Shown here piece by piece: positions 1-10,467 of a stretch of 64,000 bases of DNA. Position numbers and translations under genes: made by a program. The notes beneath the pieces are model-generated. The model saw nothing but the letters and a program-made list of their open reading frames with translations. It made no database searches and was not told the DNA's origin. This stretch comes from Micrasema longulum (lineage: Eukaryota > Arthropoda > Insecta > Trichoptera > Brachycentridae): contig JAGVSM010002401.1 of the NCBI GenBank assembly GCA_022494885.1, forward strand, positions 1 to 64,000, read 5' to 3'. The number at the start of each line of letters is the position of its first letter. The stretch's first letter is position 1.

Positions 1-210
1 CAGTTAATGACAGTTTATAAGCCCCATGGATGCCTTGACTTATATATTTCTTCATCTAAAATATAATTCATCTCTATTGTGGTATGTCAAAAGGTTTTGA
101 AATTTGATTTTTTTTTTGGTCTCTTCTATGTCCTGCACTTCGGAGTAAACGGCATAAAAGGAGATTTGATGTTTTTACACATAATCAAATTTAGCTTTTT
201 TTTCACACCA

Positions 211-371
211 GCGATCTCCCGCCATCTTCCGCCGTCGATGATGATCTTTTGGTTTTATTTGGCAAAACCGAGGGACGCAAGATTGACGTGGAAGAAGACG
301 AGAGTACTTGGCTGGAAATAGGGTCTTCTGAAAGCGTCTGATGATGTTCACATGCTCCTCTGGGGCTTATG
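211..371. repeat. Dispersed repeat F, copy 1
   Basis: This block is less AT-rich than its surroundings and aligns collinearly with 56112-56285. Both copies share, in order, a CCGTCGATG core, a GAGATTGAC/AAGATTGAC core, a GATAGGGTCT-like core and a CACGTGCTCC/CACATGCTCC end. The similarity runs through all frames and no coding motif is recognisable, so it is called only as an old dispersed repeat. It could be part of a larger transposon whose ends lie outside what I can align. Confidence 0.55.
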
Positions 372-1050
372 TGGAAATAGAAGAAGTTAAGGGAGAATAC
401 ATTAAAAACAAGCATGGGAAAAGAATTGTAGCGAAGGTAGTAAATTATAGGAAAGAGTAAGAAAGAAAGGCATGTACGTAAGGATGACTAGAAAATTGTT
501 AAAGGTCTCATGAAATGTAATGGTTTCAGATTTTAATGAAAATTCTTAATTGTATGAAAAAACGATGTAAATAATCGATTATTGGTAAATGTAAGATGCG
601 GCCCTGTAGTCGGGTATTGGCGTTATGTAAATCCAATTACAGTTTATCAGATGCACAACATTAAGTCATGTGTAAACACTGAGCTAACCATGTTGATACT
701 GTACCCATCAGGTACACTCACAGCTTCAATACAAATTACTACTTTAGTATCTGTTACATATATTTTATTTTTATTTTGTTAGGTATATAAACAAATGTAC
801 ATACTTATAAATGGAGGGAAAAAAGAAACAACGTAATTAGGCCTGCCATTCAATTAAATAAATTAACCTAAAAATAACCGTATGAAGCAACAATTTAAAT
901 AATTCGAAAAATGAAATTTATCAATGAATAAGGTATATCAAATCACATTTTTAAAAAAGAAATTTATTACCGACGATACAAGGAGGTAGTGAAAAAGCAA
1001 AATATGGAAAGTGACTAGAGAGTTCTGGTGCCGACCCTTATAACGGGAGC
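372..1050. other. AT-rich stretch, nothing recognised
   Basis: The sequence is AT-rich with scattered homopolymers. I found no coding motif, tRNA-like head or copy of the window's repeat families here. Confidence 0.4.
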
Positions 1051-1090
1051 GAAGTTTGCAAAACTTTCAACCTTTATTTTTTGTATTTTC

Positions 1091-1132
1091 TCTGGAAATC
1101 AAACCCAAAACCTTCCGTGCGTGAGTCATGTG
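1091..1132 (-). mobile_element. SINE-H, tRNA-like head fragment
   Basis: Read on the minus strand, this contains TGACTCACGCACGGAAGGTT, identical to the anticodon/variable part of the SINE-H head at 48553-48745. It is followed by a degraded B box (GGTTTGATTTCC). Only the second half of the head is present, so this is a relic. Confidence 0.6.
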
Positions 1133-2430
1133 AAAAAAACAATGGTATTAAGACTTAAAGCTCGTATAACATAATCAGAAAAAAGGTACAATATCTTACC
1201 TAAGACATTGTACAGTTTCTTCTGCCAAATTCTCAGCGATTTTATTTGATGTTTTACCCGGGGTGGTTTCTGGTTAAAATTGCGCGTTAGCATGCGTAAT
1301 ATGTAGATATTTTCAACCTTATGAAAAATGACTGGCAATTTCTCAGTTTAAAAAAAAAATGCCATCTTGTAACGATGCTACTATTGATAGCTAACGATCA
1401 GCGATCAAAAATCAACATCAGGTTTCTTAAATAATATGGATCGTTAACCTTATTGAATATTAGTATATTTAGAAAAAAAAGCAATGGCAAAATGAAAAAG
1501 TACAGCAAACAAATAAAAACTTAAGTAAATTTAAAGAGGTGATACGAGCAACAATAAAACTTAATACGCTTTGACAGTAAGCAGCATCACAGGCGTGGGA
1601 TGAAGACGAACATTTTTTTGCGCTCGCAGATCTTGGTTTACATATGTGTTAAATAACTGGACGTTTTCTAATTTTTCTGAATTTGACCACAGATTTTACG
1701 TAATTTGTGTACGTTTTAATTACTTGACATACAATTTAAATAGTCAAATCTTTCTCAAGATCTTTTTATATTTTCTGACCCATGTAATACAAACTCAGTG
1801 CATAAATTACCAATTGTATTGTAATGTGGGTATTGTAGGTATCCTTTATTTGAGTCATGAATATTACTGTGACAAAATTATAATATTAAACAAATATAAT
1901 TACAGTCAATAAAGAACTGAGAAACGTAAAACGTGTTGGCGACTAATTCAAAGTAATTTACGCCAGCTGCAATCAAATGTACAAAGTCTCCGAGGGAGGC
2001 GATCCACAAATAAGCGATAACTGTAACATATAATTATGAATGAGCCAATGTTTATTTAGTACACTCTAATACTGGCTAAGCACGCCCCCAGCCCGCCCAT
2101 CGAATAAACTATACCATAATAAATGCATTTAGTCTGGAGGCAGAACTATGCCGAACCATATCCATTATCCCAACAAATAAGACATAGCTTTTGATCGGCA
2201 TTAATTAAAAATTACAGCGTTTTCCTAGTTATTTATAATCTTTCAAAAAGGGCAAGAAACCTACCAGCAAATGGTTTTTTTTTGGGTCCCCTGGTATCGT
2301 GTATTTTATTACGTTTACGAAAGATTATTACGTTTTATTTAGCAACAAATGTACACAATTTCATAAGAAAAAAACGTTTTTTTTTTAATGTAAAATTGAA
2401 AATTACTCTGCGTACCTTCCCGATTATGGG
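1133..2430. other. AT-rich stretch, nothing recognised
   Basis: AT-rich sequence with T and A runs. The open frames here (for example 1646-1912) are short, rich in I/Y/N/F, and show no domain or motif. They are likely chance ORFs. Confidence 0.4.
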
Positions 2431-2673
2431 GACACATAATTTAGCAACATGCTTTTATGTAATGGATATAATTTTTTTAAAAATTCATAAATATCGTTCA
2501 TAAAAAAAAAAATTCCCAAGAACATATTTACATCCTTTTATTACACATATTGACACATAATTTAGCAACGTGCTTTTATGTAATGGATATAATTTTTTAA
2601 AGATTCATAAATATCGTTTATAAAAAAATATTTTTTCCCAAGAACATATTTATATCCTTTTATTACACATATT
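2431..2673. repeat. Tandem duplication, two units of about 121 bp
   Basis: Unit 1 begins GACACATAATTTAGCAAC at 2431 and unit 2 begins with the same bases at 2552. Both run through a TAATGGATATAATTTTTT segment, an A-rich segment and CAAGAACATATTTA to TTATTACACATATT. They differ by only a few substitutions and by A-run length, so the duplication is fairly recent relative to the decayed repeats nearby. Nothing coding is visible. Confidence 0.85.
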
Positions 2674-2804
2674 ATTTTTTTGACAATTTAAGATATTTTA
2701 CTTTTCATCTACGTCAATTTGTCTTTTCCCTAATTCGTTACATTTTCAAATCATTTAGCCTCTTTTATGTTTTTCTATTAAACAATAGTACACATTCTGA
2801 TGAG

Positions 2805-2905
2805 TAATACGGATATTCAAACAAGGTCAGAGTGTAAAGAAGCCATTGAAACTAGCCAATGACAGGTCAACCACCCTGTAAATACCTCTACTTGAATGTT
2901 TTTTA
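2805..2905 (-). mobile_element. MITE-B fragment
   Basis: The minus strand matches the MITE-B core: tail end with TTGAATATCCG, the segment around GTGTAA, then CATTGGCTAGTTT and TACAGGG. The order and spacing match the better copies at 3694-3945 and 34950-35205. Both termini are missing. Confidence 0.6.
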
Positions 2906-3065
2906 CTCCGATATATTTTTCATCGCTTTTGTAATATCTTATTATAAATCTTATTAAATTATATTTATTTATTATATTTAATTCACATAAACCCCCAGTG
3001 GGCTTTTTCAAGTATGGTACATAGATAAAATATATAAAGTTAGAAATAAAATATAGCATTTAGTA

Positions 3066-3440
3066 CATTGAAATACATATTTCTACGCTTTGTACTTACA
3101 GCCAATCTGCCAAACAAAATGGATTTTTTACCCTTGAAAATAAACGCACTGTATCTAAATTATGCTATTTACACAAAGTATTAAATAATAAATGTACTAT
3201 TTTAACCTACTCTCCAAAATTAATCTTAATGTCCCCTTTCGCGTGAAAAGAAATAAGTATTTATTCCATCTGCCAGTCTGTAGCACTAACTATGCACAAC
3301 ACTCTTTCTTCTATCGTTTTTGCTCTAACTATAATGTTTTTTTTTCATCTATTGATAGATTTTACATGGCCCTTAATTTATTTAAAAATAAATTAAGACT
3401 TATTATTTCTGTCTGCGATACGATCCAACTTACTATTTAA
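3066..3440 (+). mobile_element. LINE reverse-transcriptase C-terminus (jockey-like), frameshifted
   Basis: Two overlapping frames together read as the end of a non-LTR retrotransposon ORF2. The first (about 3066-3190) gives FLPLENKR then VSKLCYLHKVLNNKC. The second (3192-3440) gives NVPFRVKRNKYLFHLP, then CSTNYAQHSFFYR, then a segment ending in NLFKNKLRL. The pattern of a leucine-rich LHKLLN helix, then R..LF..P..TNY..NS..R...YN, then FK..L is typical of the thumb and C-terminal region of jockey-type LINEs, from family knowledge. The catalytic palm and endonuclease are absent (5' truncation), and one frameshift near 3190 shows it is dead. Confidence 0.7.
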
Positions 3441-3535
3441 TGATGCACACACCTGAACATTTACTCCCACACTAATACACATAAACACACATCTACACTT
3501 ACTCTCATACAAATCCACATAAACACATCCTTTTG
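3441..3535 (+). repeat. CA-rich stretch after LINE ORF
   Basis: An irregular CACA/ACACAT-rich strand directly after the LINE stop, probably the 3' UTR or tail of that element. Similar CA/CT-rich stretches lie at 27148-27190 and 61160-61310. It is simple sequence with no coding or structural signal. Confidence 0.45.
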
Positions 3536-3693
3536 TTGTAACACAATTTAATCATATGTATGATTTTTATTAAGAAACTTTGTTGGTCTGTCATTAAAAT
3601 GTATTTTTTAATAAATGTTACTATATCATTGTCGACGGTTCTTTAAAATAAATAAATACATATTTATGACTATTAAGAAAATGAAAAAGACAT

Positions 3694-3945
3694 GATATTA
3701 ACAAATTACAACAGGGGTAGAGAATACCTTTAATAAGGGAATATGGAAGTCTAGGCATTTACATGGCTTATGACCTGTAATTGGCTGGTTTAAGTAGCCA
3801 CTTTGCATACTGTGTAACACTCACCATTTTGCCTATGTTTGAACATCCAAATTTCTTCAATTATTCCATTTGTTGATTTTAGTGAAGTTTGTCTACGAAC
3901 ATTTGGACAAACTCAAATATTGTGACATGATATATATAAACATCA
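3694..3945 (+). mobile_element. MITE-B copy with 3' terminal inverted repeat
   Basis: This copy contains the core ACAACAGGGGTAGAGAA, TCTAGGCATTTACATGGCTT, TGACCTGTAATTGGCTGGTT, a CACTTTGCATACTGTGTAAC segment and a TTGAACATCCAAATTTC segment. Its last 40 bases (TTTGTCTACGAACATTTGGA onward to CAAATATTGTG) are the reverse complement of the 5' end seen in the copies at 50376 and 55762. That indicates terminal inverted repeats and hence a DNA-transposon derivative. The 5' terminus of this copy is not recognisable. Confidence 0.65.
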
Positions 3946-4160
3946 TTACAAATTTAAATAAATCAACACCCTGGAAATTTTTATATTATTATTTTTTTAG
4001 ATACGCTCATAAAAAATAAAAATAATCTTTAATGTAACTATAAATACATAGTTAAAAACGGGTAGAAAAGAAAATTGTAAACAAATTGATTAAATTCTTT
4101 AAAAAATGATGCCATAAGTACATTTTTATGTAGGCATACATACGAATTAATAAATTTTAC

Positions 4161-4390
4161 ATCATCATCATCATTCCGTTTCGGCACCAAATAGTGCATA
4201 GAACACTGTTGGTATATTCATCGCAGAGTATCTTAATATTTTTTGGAATATGAAGGTAAGATGATCATTCTTACGGTTCAGGTGCCAGTACTAGTGCAGT
4301 ACTAGTACACCCTTTTCAATAAATATTTCATCTCAACTATGTCAGGAATCGAACCCGAGACCTCTTGCATGGTAAGCAAACGCGCTGATA
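4161..4390 (-). mobile_element. SINE-A copy
   Basis: On the minus strand: tRNA-like head with the B box GGTTCGATTCCTGAC, the A+T-rich linker around GAAATATTTATT, then the GATGATCATCTTACCTTCAT-like body and a (ATG)n tail that appears as ATCATCATCATCATT at 4161. The 5' half of the head is degraded. The body also contains an internal GTACTAGTGCAGTACTAGT duplication not seen in other copies. Confidence 0.8.
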
Positions 4391-5145
4391 GATGAGCGTA
4401 AAAAAACTCTCATAAAAACGTTCTTTTCTCAAAGAGTATTCAGAAAGAGGATAAACTTTTAAGCAAAATTGTGTTTCTGTTATATTTAAGTATCTAAACA
4501 CTCAGTTTGTAATCATTATGGATGTGATCATGTATGCCAGGCATTGATAGGCCATAAGTATTGTAAGTGTCCAGTTTTTCATATTATTACTCAAAAGTCT
4601 TCATCTTTGCCATTATATCCTGTACCACTAGGGTTTAAGAGATCGTAATTATTTGCTCTAAAACTTTTTTGCTGTGGTGGTCATTTTTAATATGCGAGTA
4701 TGGATAAATTTTATCGATGAATAATAGCTAGAAAAATCTAGACTCTATAGTTCCGTGAGTGGAAAAGGTGAATGAAATCACTCATTGTTGATCAAATTAC
4801 TATTATTATTCAGTTCAGAGCCTTAAGGTTCCGGGAATAATAAAATAAGTAGGCGTATCAATTAAAAATATTCGGTAATTAAATAAATCACGAAATTCGA
4901 TCGAGTTCCGAAAGGTGATGCATTGTATTTTGGAACCGAAATAGCAAAAACAATCGATTAAAATAATTTTAACGTTGAATAAATTTCTCACGTTTGATTG
5001 AACGAAAATTTCGTAGCAATAAAATACTAGCTCTTACATGTTTTAATTAAGTATACTGTTAGTTTATTTTATTATAAAATTATTTAAATTGTATTCTCTC
5101 TATTTTTAGGCTAATGAACAGTTATGCAGTTATGTGAGTGATTTA

Positions 5146-5271
5146 GAACTAGGACCCTGAACAAGTGTTTTTGACTAGATGGCTACTCTCGGGTGAAAAT
5201 TCTTAGAGTGGATTTCGAGTGGAGATAATCTAGCCTAATAGTGTAGTAGTTGATGCGTTCGCCTACCACGC
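5146..5271 (+). mobile_element. Composite SINE: 5' module plus tRNA-like head
   Basis: A block with GTGTTTTTGACTAGATGGCT and ACTCTCGGGTGAAAAT lies directly upstream of a tRNA-like head (TAGTGTAGTAGTTGATGCG). The same pairing in the same order and spacing recurs at 28990-29271, 45608-45770 and 46190-46450, and more weakly at 31161-31285. The SINE body is lost here after the head. Confidence 0.65.
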
Positions 5272-6280
5272 TTTATTTTAATTACATAAATTGCGATTGT
5301 CATTGAATTTAACAGTACTGCTTTAATTACTCCTTTCGCTGAGATTTCGCAAATTATATGGAGGACTTATTTCGGATATTATTATTCTTCTTCACGACCA
5401 AATTACAATACACGAACAGTGGCGAAAACTGAAAACTTTTATAATTATTTTTAATGATTATTATAACTCGTCAAGATATTAATTATGTAATTGACGCCGC
5501 TTTTTTAACTCTTCTGTGGCTGTGATGTCACATTAGTTTACATACGATACAGGACATGGTATATCTTTCTTATTTTTTTTAATGATGAAATTCTGTTTTT
5601 ATATCTTAAATTGGACATTTTTTCACCGAATTTGGACAGTCAGATTTGTTTAAGTATGCTGGACTTCAATACAAAAAATATTTAACCTTGCTACCCGAAA
5701 AATGATGTCTGCAAATACTGCAGTACATCTGTATTAGAGAGAGCACGAAGATAGAAAACATAACAAGGAAGACAGAGACGCTGTTCTGTAGCCGCCGCGG
5801 TGTAACCAGTGGTGTGTGAAACAAATTCACACGCGTGGGGGAGACACGCGTGAATTATGAGCGGCGAATGAATGTTTTTTTTTTTGCTTAACAGGGCTAA
5901 ATTATATGTTCATTTCATCATGGAAAAATAATTACTAAACTGTATGTCTCCATGTTATCTTTTTTTTCAAATGTCTGAGCTTAAAAATAATCCGTCTTTT
6001 GCATGTGGTCACACGATGTTACATCACCGGGCGCAAAGGAATTATTTTCCACAGTCATTGAGTAAACTTCTTCAATTATAAGGCAGTGTATTCATATTTG
6101 TATAACAACTTACCATTCATTTATACACATAAAGGCAAAATGATGCGATGTTCGCTTCAGGGGTCAGTCCAGAGTATAAAAAAAAACTTGATTGGTTTTA
6201 AAACTTAGACGGAAAGATAAAAAAAGTAACAGAAAATAAATGACTATATTTTATCAATTTAAAAAAAAAAAAATAACTTC
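5272..6280. other. AT-rich stretch with a short CG-rich palindrome
   Basis: No gene or repeat family is recognised. The only local oddity is at about 5825-5855, where CACGCGTG, itself a perfect palindrome, occurs twice in an inverted arrangement around GGGGAGA. This can form a hairpin with a stem of about 10 bp. The nearby sequence (5790-5870) is CpG-containing, unlike its flanks. Confidence 0.4.
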
Positions 6281-6622
6281 TAGATGTCGGATCTGCAGGA
6301 AAGATGAGGTAACACCTAAAAACATTTTATATGGGTGTGATGATTTGTATCATAAAACGAGTCTCATCCTCGGGGGACCACTGGTTTTACCTGAGAATGT
6401 TAAATAGCTCGCTCTTTGCCTAATAGCCCGATACTTTACGAATGTTGGCTTGGAGGGGGAGATTTAGCAAAATGTAAACTCTCGCCTGCCACACAGTAGC
6501 CAGGTTCTTTATAGACCTGGGATTGGAGGGCGAGAACTATTTACGGGGATCCGTCACAATAGATCTTCACAGGTCACAGTGACGCCAGGAGCTTAGATAG
6601 CACTGACTCTTACCACTGAGAA
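6281..6622 (+). mobile_element. LINE-C 3' end (zinc-knuckle C-terminus and 3' UTR)
   Basis: The frame starting at about 6283 reads CRICRKDEVTPKNILYGC, then LYHKTSLILGGPLVLPENVK, and stops. This is the C-x2-C-x8-H-x4-C motif with the downstream R..LG..P segment found at the end of RNase-H-bearing non-LTR retrotransposons of the I/R1 group. The motif histidine is replaced by Asn. The rest aligns with the four other copies (18120, 25965, 47036, 60232) down to GCACTGACTCTTACC and an AATA-rich tail, which I take as the element's 3' end. Confidence 0.7.
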
Positions 6623-7266
6623 TAAAAATAATAATGAAACTCTTCAAAAGTATCACTGATTTTCATTACTTGGTTTGAAAAAAGATTTATAAAACAGAAG
6701 ATACCTACTTTAAATTTTTTTTCTGATTTTTTTTGTTTGCATATTTTCCGATCAAATGTTTAACAGCCACGTGAAATTATTTAGCCTAATAAACGAAAAT
6801 TTTGTATGCGTATCGGTGTATATAATTCTTTGACTATTAAAACAAGGAAACTTCTAAGCATTGTAATGAAATGTAAACAATACAATACGTTTATTTCAAT
6901 AGATTAATTTACAACTTTGATTAATAATGTCTTATTGTCCGTCTTGTAAAAATGACATATTGTCTAGCCGGTTGAGAATGGGTACCTGGTACTTTTATAT
7001 GAAATTGATTAAAGAAATATTGCGTACATATGAATTTGATGCCGTTCTATAGCAAAAAAATCTGAGTAAATAAAAAAAAACTGTTGTTTGAAATAACGAT
7101 AAAATACTTGTATGAATCCTCCTTAAAATAAATGCTATACATTAACTTAAAACATGCAAAAGAAATCTTCTTTTATAAGGAAAATTTGTTAATATTTTCT
7201 TTAATTTAAACGTTGCCACAAATTTATTTTTATAGTCACACAATTATACATATTATTTTAAACAAA

Positions 7267-7478
7267 CCCTAACTCTACGAGGTCAAGAGCACTGTGTTGA
7301 GTTTGGATACAACATAGTAGTGAATGCATATTATTAAAGAATACTAAAAATAAAAATTATCATTAAAATATTAATTTAAATAAACATCTTGACAACATGC
7401 TTAAATAAATCTATGCAATGTCTCGCAGTAGTCTTATGTAATGGTCTCGTCCTTTAGAAATACAAACGTGTTCACTAA
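7267..7478. repeat. Dispersed repeat D, copy 1
   Basis: This copy shares GAGGTCAAGAGCACTGTGTT, ATGCATATTATTAA, a GACAACATGCTTAA segment, CAATGTCTCGCAGTAGTC and an AATGGTCTC segment with 18751-18994, and its second half with 52190-52357. No ORF is conserved between the copies. It may be a LINE 3' UTR. Confidence 0.6.
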
Positions 7479-7706
7479 TTTCAAATTTACTCTATGATAC
7501 TCGTATTTACAGAATTATATTTTAACAAAGGGAATAATTTAAGAAATTTAAGGGAGTTTACTGAAATTGATATATTTCAACAGAAACGACGTATATTTTA
7601 AAGAAAGAACATGAAAGTTTAGGCATATTCTCTCCTTGTTGCAATGTGTTGGCATGAATAATAAATCTAAAATAAAAAAATAAGCCCAAAACTATTCTAT
7701 ATACTA

Positions 7707-7972
7707 GCCTTTTGTTGTAATAGTTAGCGTGTTTGCCAACCATGAAAAAGGTCTCAGGCTCGATTTCCGACCTGGTTGATATGAAATATTTATTTAAAAG
7801 GGTTTTGTTACACAAGAATAATCCATAGTCCCTGGACTGGTACCTAAGGCGTAAAACTGATTATTTTACCTTCATGTAACAAAAATGATCAAGATACGTT
7901 GCGATTGGTATACCAATGCAGTGCTATATACACCATGAGGTGCGGAAAGGGAATGATTATGTTAATGATGAT
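7707..7972 (+). mobile_element. SINE-A copy
   Basis: Nearly full length: tRNA-like head (GTTAGCGTGTTTGCCAACCA, then B-box-like GGCTCGATTTCC), linker GAAATATTTATTT, body with TCCCTGGACTGGTACCTAA, TTACCTTCATGTAAC, CGTTGCGATTGGTATACCAA and GGTGCGGAAAGGGAATGAT, and a degenerate ATG tail. The 5' A-box part is degraded. Confidence 0.8.
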
Positions 7973-8374
7973 TCCACATTAAAAACTAAACCAAACTAAA
8001 CGTGAAACGCATATTTTTTTTGCTGTGGAAAACATCTTAAGGGCCGAACAGTTTGTTTTTTTTTTTCACTAAAAAAATGTATTTTACAATGATATTCACC
8101 GGCATTCAGAGTGCAATACGTCACCATAGCGTATGAGAACTTACTAAAGACGTGTGGGCAATACAAGATTTATCATTGGACCACCCCATCATCTCATAAT
8201 ACTATTTATTGGTTATGTGTTACATACATTATTTTCCCCATGTCCGGCCCTACTAAAACATTTGATACTTAATTTAATTACATGACTCACATGTTGATTA
8301 ACGTGATTAGGAGAGCTTATAAAAATCTCATCTATGGATTACATGTATTTTTTATTTATTTTAAACGCTTTTTC

Positions 8375-9370
8375 ATTATTATTGTTGATTACTTACATAG
8401 CGCCATTTTAGTATTGTAATACCCCAATGACGCTTTACAAAGTGATTGTATAAAGATATAAATTTAATTTTAACTTTTTAATTTAAGAAAAATAATGTAC
8501 TTTGTCACCACAAGCTAAGAATTTATTCTAATGATTAAGAAAACAAGTGTCTTCCAAAACATCATTTCACTCTCACATTTTCGGACCTCTGCTGGGAGAG
8601 CATTCCATGCCGTAGGGCCTGCGACAGCAAATGCGCATTCCCCGAATTTAGTGCGCCGATTGCGTAGAAGTATAGCTTATCCAAGCGTAAAACGCCCGTC
8701 AGCTAGTTCATCTGGAATACAGAGTTCCCTTAGATATTCTGGAGCAGAGTTGTGCAGTGACTTATACATAAGCCAACAGAGTATGTATTCCACCCTCTGT
8801 TGAAAACGCAACCAGTGTAATTCCCGAAGTAGTGGAGTAGTACGACTAAACTTATAGATTCCAAAAATAAATCTCGCTGTGGCATTCAATACAGACTGTA
8901 GGTGAGTCATTTTTTTTATTTTTTATTGTCTTAAAATAGTACAAACATAATAAATGAATGTCCTAATATTAATTAATATATTTTACTCATTGGTAGACCT
9001 ACGTAGATACCATTACAATAATCGACTCTAGACATTACAAACGCATTTATTAATTGACGGGCGGCATCAACTGGCAAATTTTTGCGAATGCATTTAATCT
9101 GTCTCAGCTGGTAAAAGCATGAACTTATCGTTCTATTAATGTGAGCGTCAAAAGAAAGGTCAGAATTAAGGATGATTCCCAGTAATATAACGGTGGGTAA
9201 AGCGGTATTCCTTACATCGGGTAGTGCTGTATCCTGAATCAAATTCTGTTGTCTGGCTGAAGCCATCCATAGTTGTTCCGTTTTAGATGGGTTAAATGTT
9301 AGTCTATTTTTAGCCATTAAGTTTCCTATTTTCTCAATACATCCATTAATCAAATGAACAAGCACATTTC
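8375..9370 (-). mobile_element. L2/CR1-like LINE, 5'-truncated
   Basis: Minus-strand frames read as the second half of a reverse transcriptase. One (9365-8973) gives NRLTFNPSKTEQLW, LGIILNSDLSFDAHI, CIRKNLP and SRVDYCNGIYVGLP. The next (8910-8677) gives LQSVLNATARFI, TPLLRELHWL and LHNSAPEYLREL. A third frame to about 8560 gives RRTKFGECAFAVAGPTAWNA followed by LPAEV. These are hallmarks of the CR1/L2 group. The palm catalytic YADD and the endonuclease are missing. An AT-rich insert of about 85 bp (about 8905-8990) splits the ORF after GLP and is flanked by GAGTCAT/ACTCAT; a similar sequence lies at 63650-63725. The 3' terminus (about 8452 down to 8375) carries TTGTAAAGCG and AAAATGGCGCTAT, then an AAT-repeat tail. 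The same tail is found on the element at 10567-11078. Confidence 0.85.
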
Positions 9371-9407
9371 TCTCGCTTGCTCAATATTTTTAACTGTACT
9401 TATATAA

Positions 9408-9669
9408 ACCAGAGCCATAACTAAAGGTTGTCTTGCGGTTCCTGAAATAAAGACAATTTTTGCCCAAAGACATTCAAGTTTTATAGGACCTCGGTGCTAT
9501 AATAAGCTCCCTTACGAAATTACTAATTCTTCTAAAAATAAATTCCTAGTTGAAGTAAAAGAGTAGCTCCTCACAATCGGAAGAAGTCAGCTTTATTTTT
9601 ACAAGAATGAAAACTATATATGGACAATCAATCCATTTAATCTTCACATTCGTTTGAAAATGCCCTAAC
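9408..9669 (+). mobile_element. LINE ORF2 C-terminus, second family
   Basis: A plus-strand frame without a start codon reads LAVPEIKTIFAQRHSSFIGP, then RCYNKLPYEITNSSKNKF, and stops at 9564-9566. The same frame then continues open to 9669. The Q..SF...G....YN.LP pattern is the typical end of many non-LTR retrotransposon ORF2 proteins. It sits tail-away from the minus-strand LINE at 8375-9370. The clade cannot be settled from this fragment. Confidence 0.6.
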
Positions 9670-10467
9670 AAGGCGAAACAATTGTCACGATGTTTTTGTT
9701 TTTATATTTGTAAAAATAAAATAAAGTGTTCAGTAAACTCAAATCAGTGTTTGATTTCTAATATTACATTTTTTTTTTTTTTTATCTTTGTTATTATTAT
9801 TTTTTTTTTTCATGCGTGTTTTGACGATCTCATTTTTGTAATTTTTTCATTAATATAACAATATAAACAGCTTTCGAACATGTATTTTTATGTCTAGTGA
9901 AGCCGTTTCGAATATTTTCTCGCAATTTTTACATGTCAAACGCTTATTTTGTTTTATTTTGTATCGCAAGTGTGAACTTAATTTTTTTGATGTAAATAAA
10001 CGCTGTATTTTGGCACTGAACTGAACCTTGTTTTGATATAAAGCACCCTAAATGATTATACATTTTTAATACAAATTTACAAGTTAGACTGACGATTGGT
10101 CAATCTTGCTAACTTTTAAGGACGTGGAATGCAGTACGTGCTACAAATGTTTGATTACCGTTTAAATATATATGGATTGTTTTTTTTTTTATTATTTTAA
10201 AATCTGTGGCAAAGCTGTATAATGAGTTTTTCAGGGTTACTATGCGGTATGTAGTTCATATTTACCCCTTTACGATGTTTTGGATCGCATTATAGGGTCC
10301 ATCATCACGGTTAATATTATTTGTTTTGATATTTAAGTACTTAGTATTTATACCGTGTGGCATTCGTTTCTATATGCAGCTTTTAATTCTGAAATCTGTA
10401 TCATATCGTATCTCTGCTTTAATGTTTTTTTTATTTTTACTGGGTACCAGAATTATTTAAATTGTAT
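9670..10467. other. AT-rich stretch, possibly LINE 3' UTR then unknown
   Basis: The first 60-80 bases may be 3' UTR of the preceding LINE (AAAATAAAATAAAGTG). The rest is T-run-rich unique sequence with no feature I recognise. Confidence 0.35.

Noticed and set aside
8531..8803. Plus-strand ORF of 90 codons
   Set aside because: It is the antisense shadow of the minus-strand LINE C-terminus (LPAEV/AFAVAGP region).
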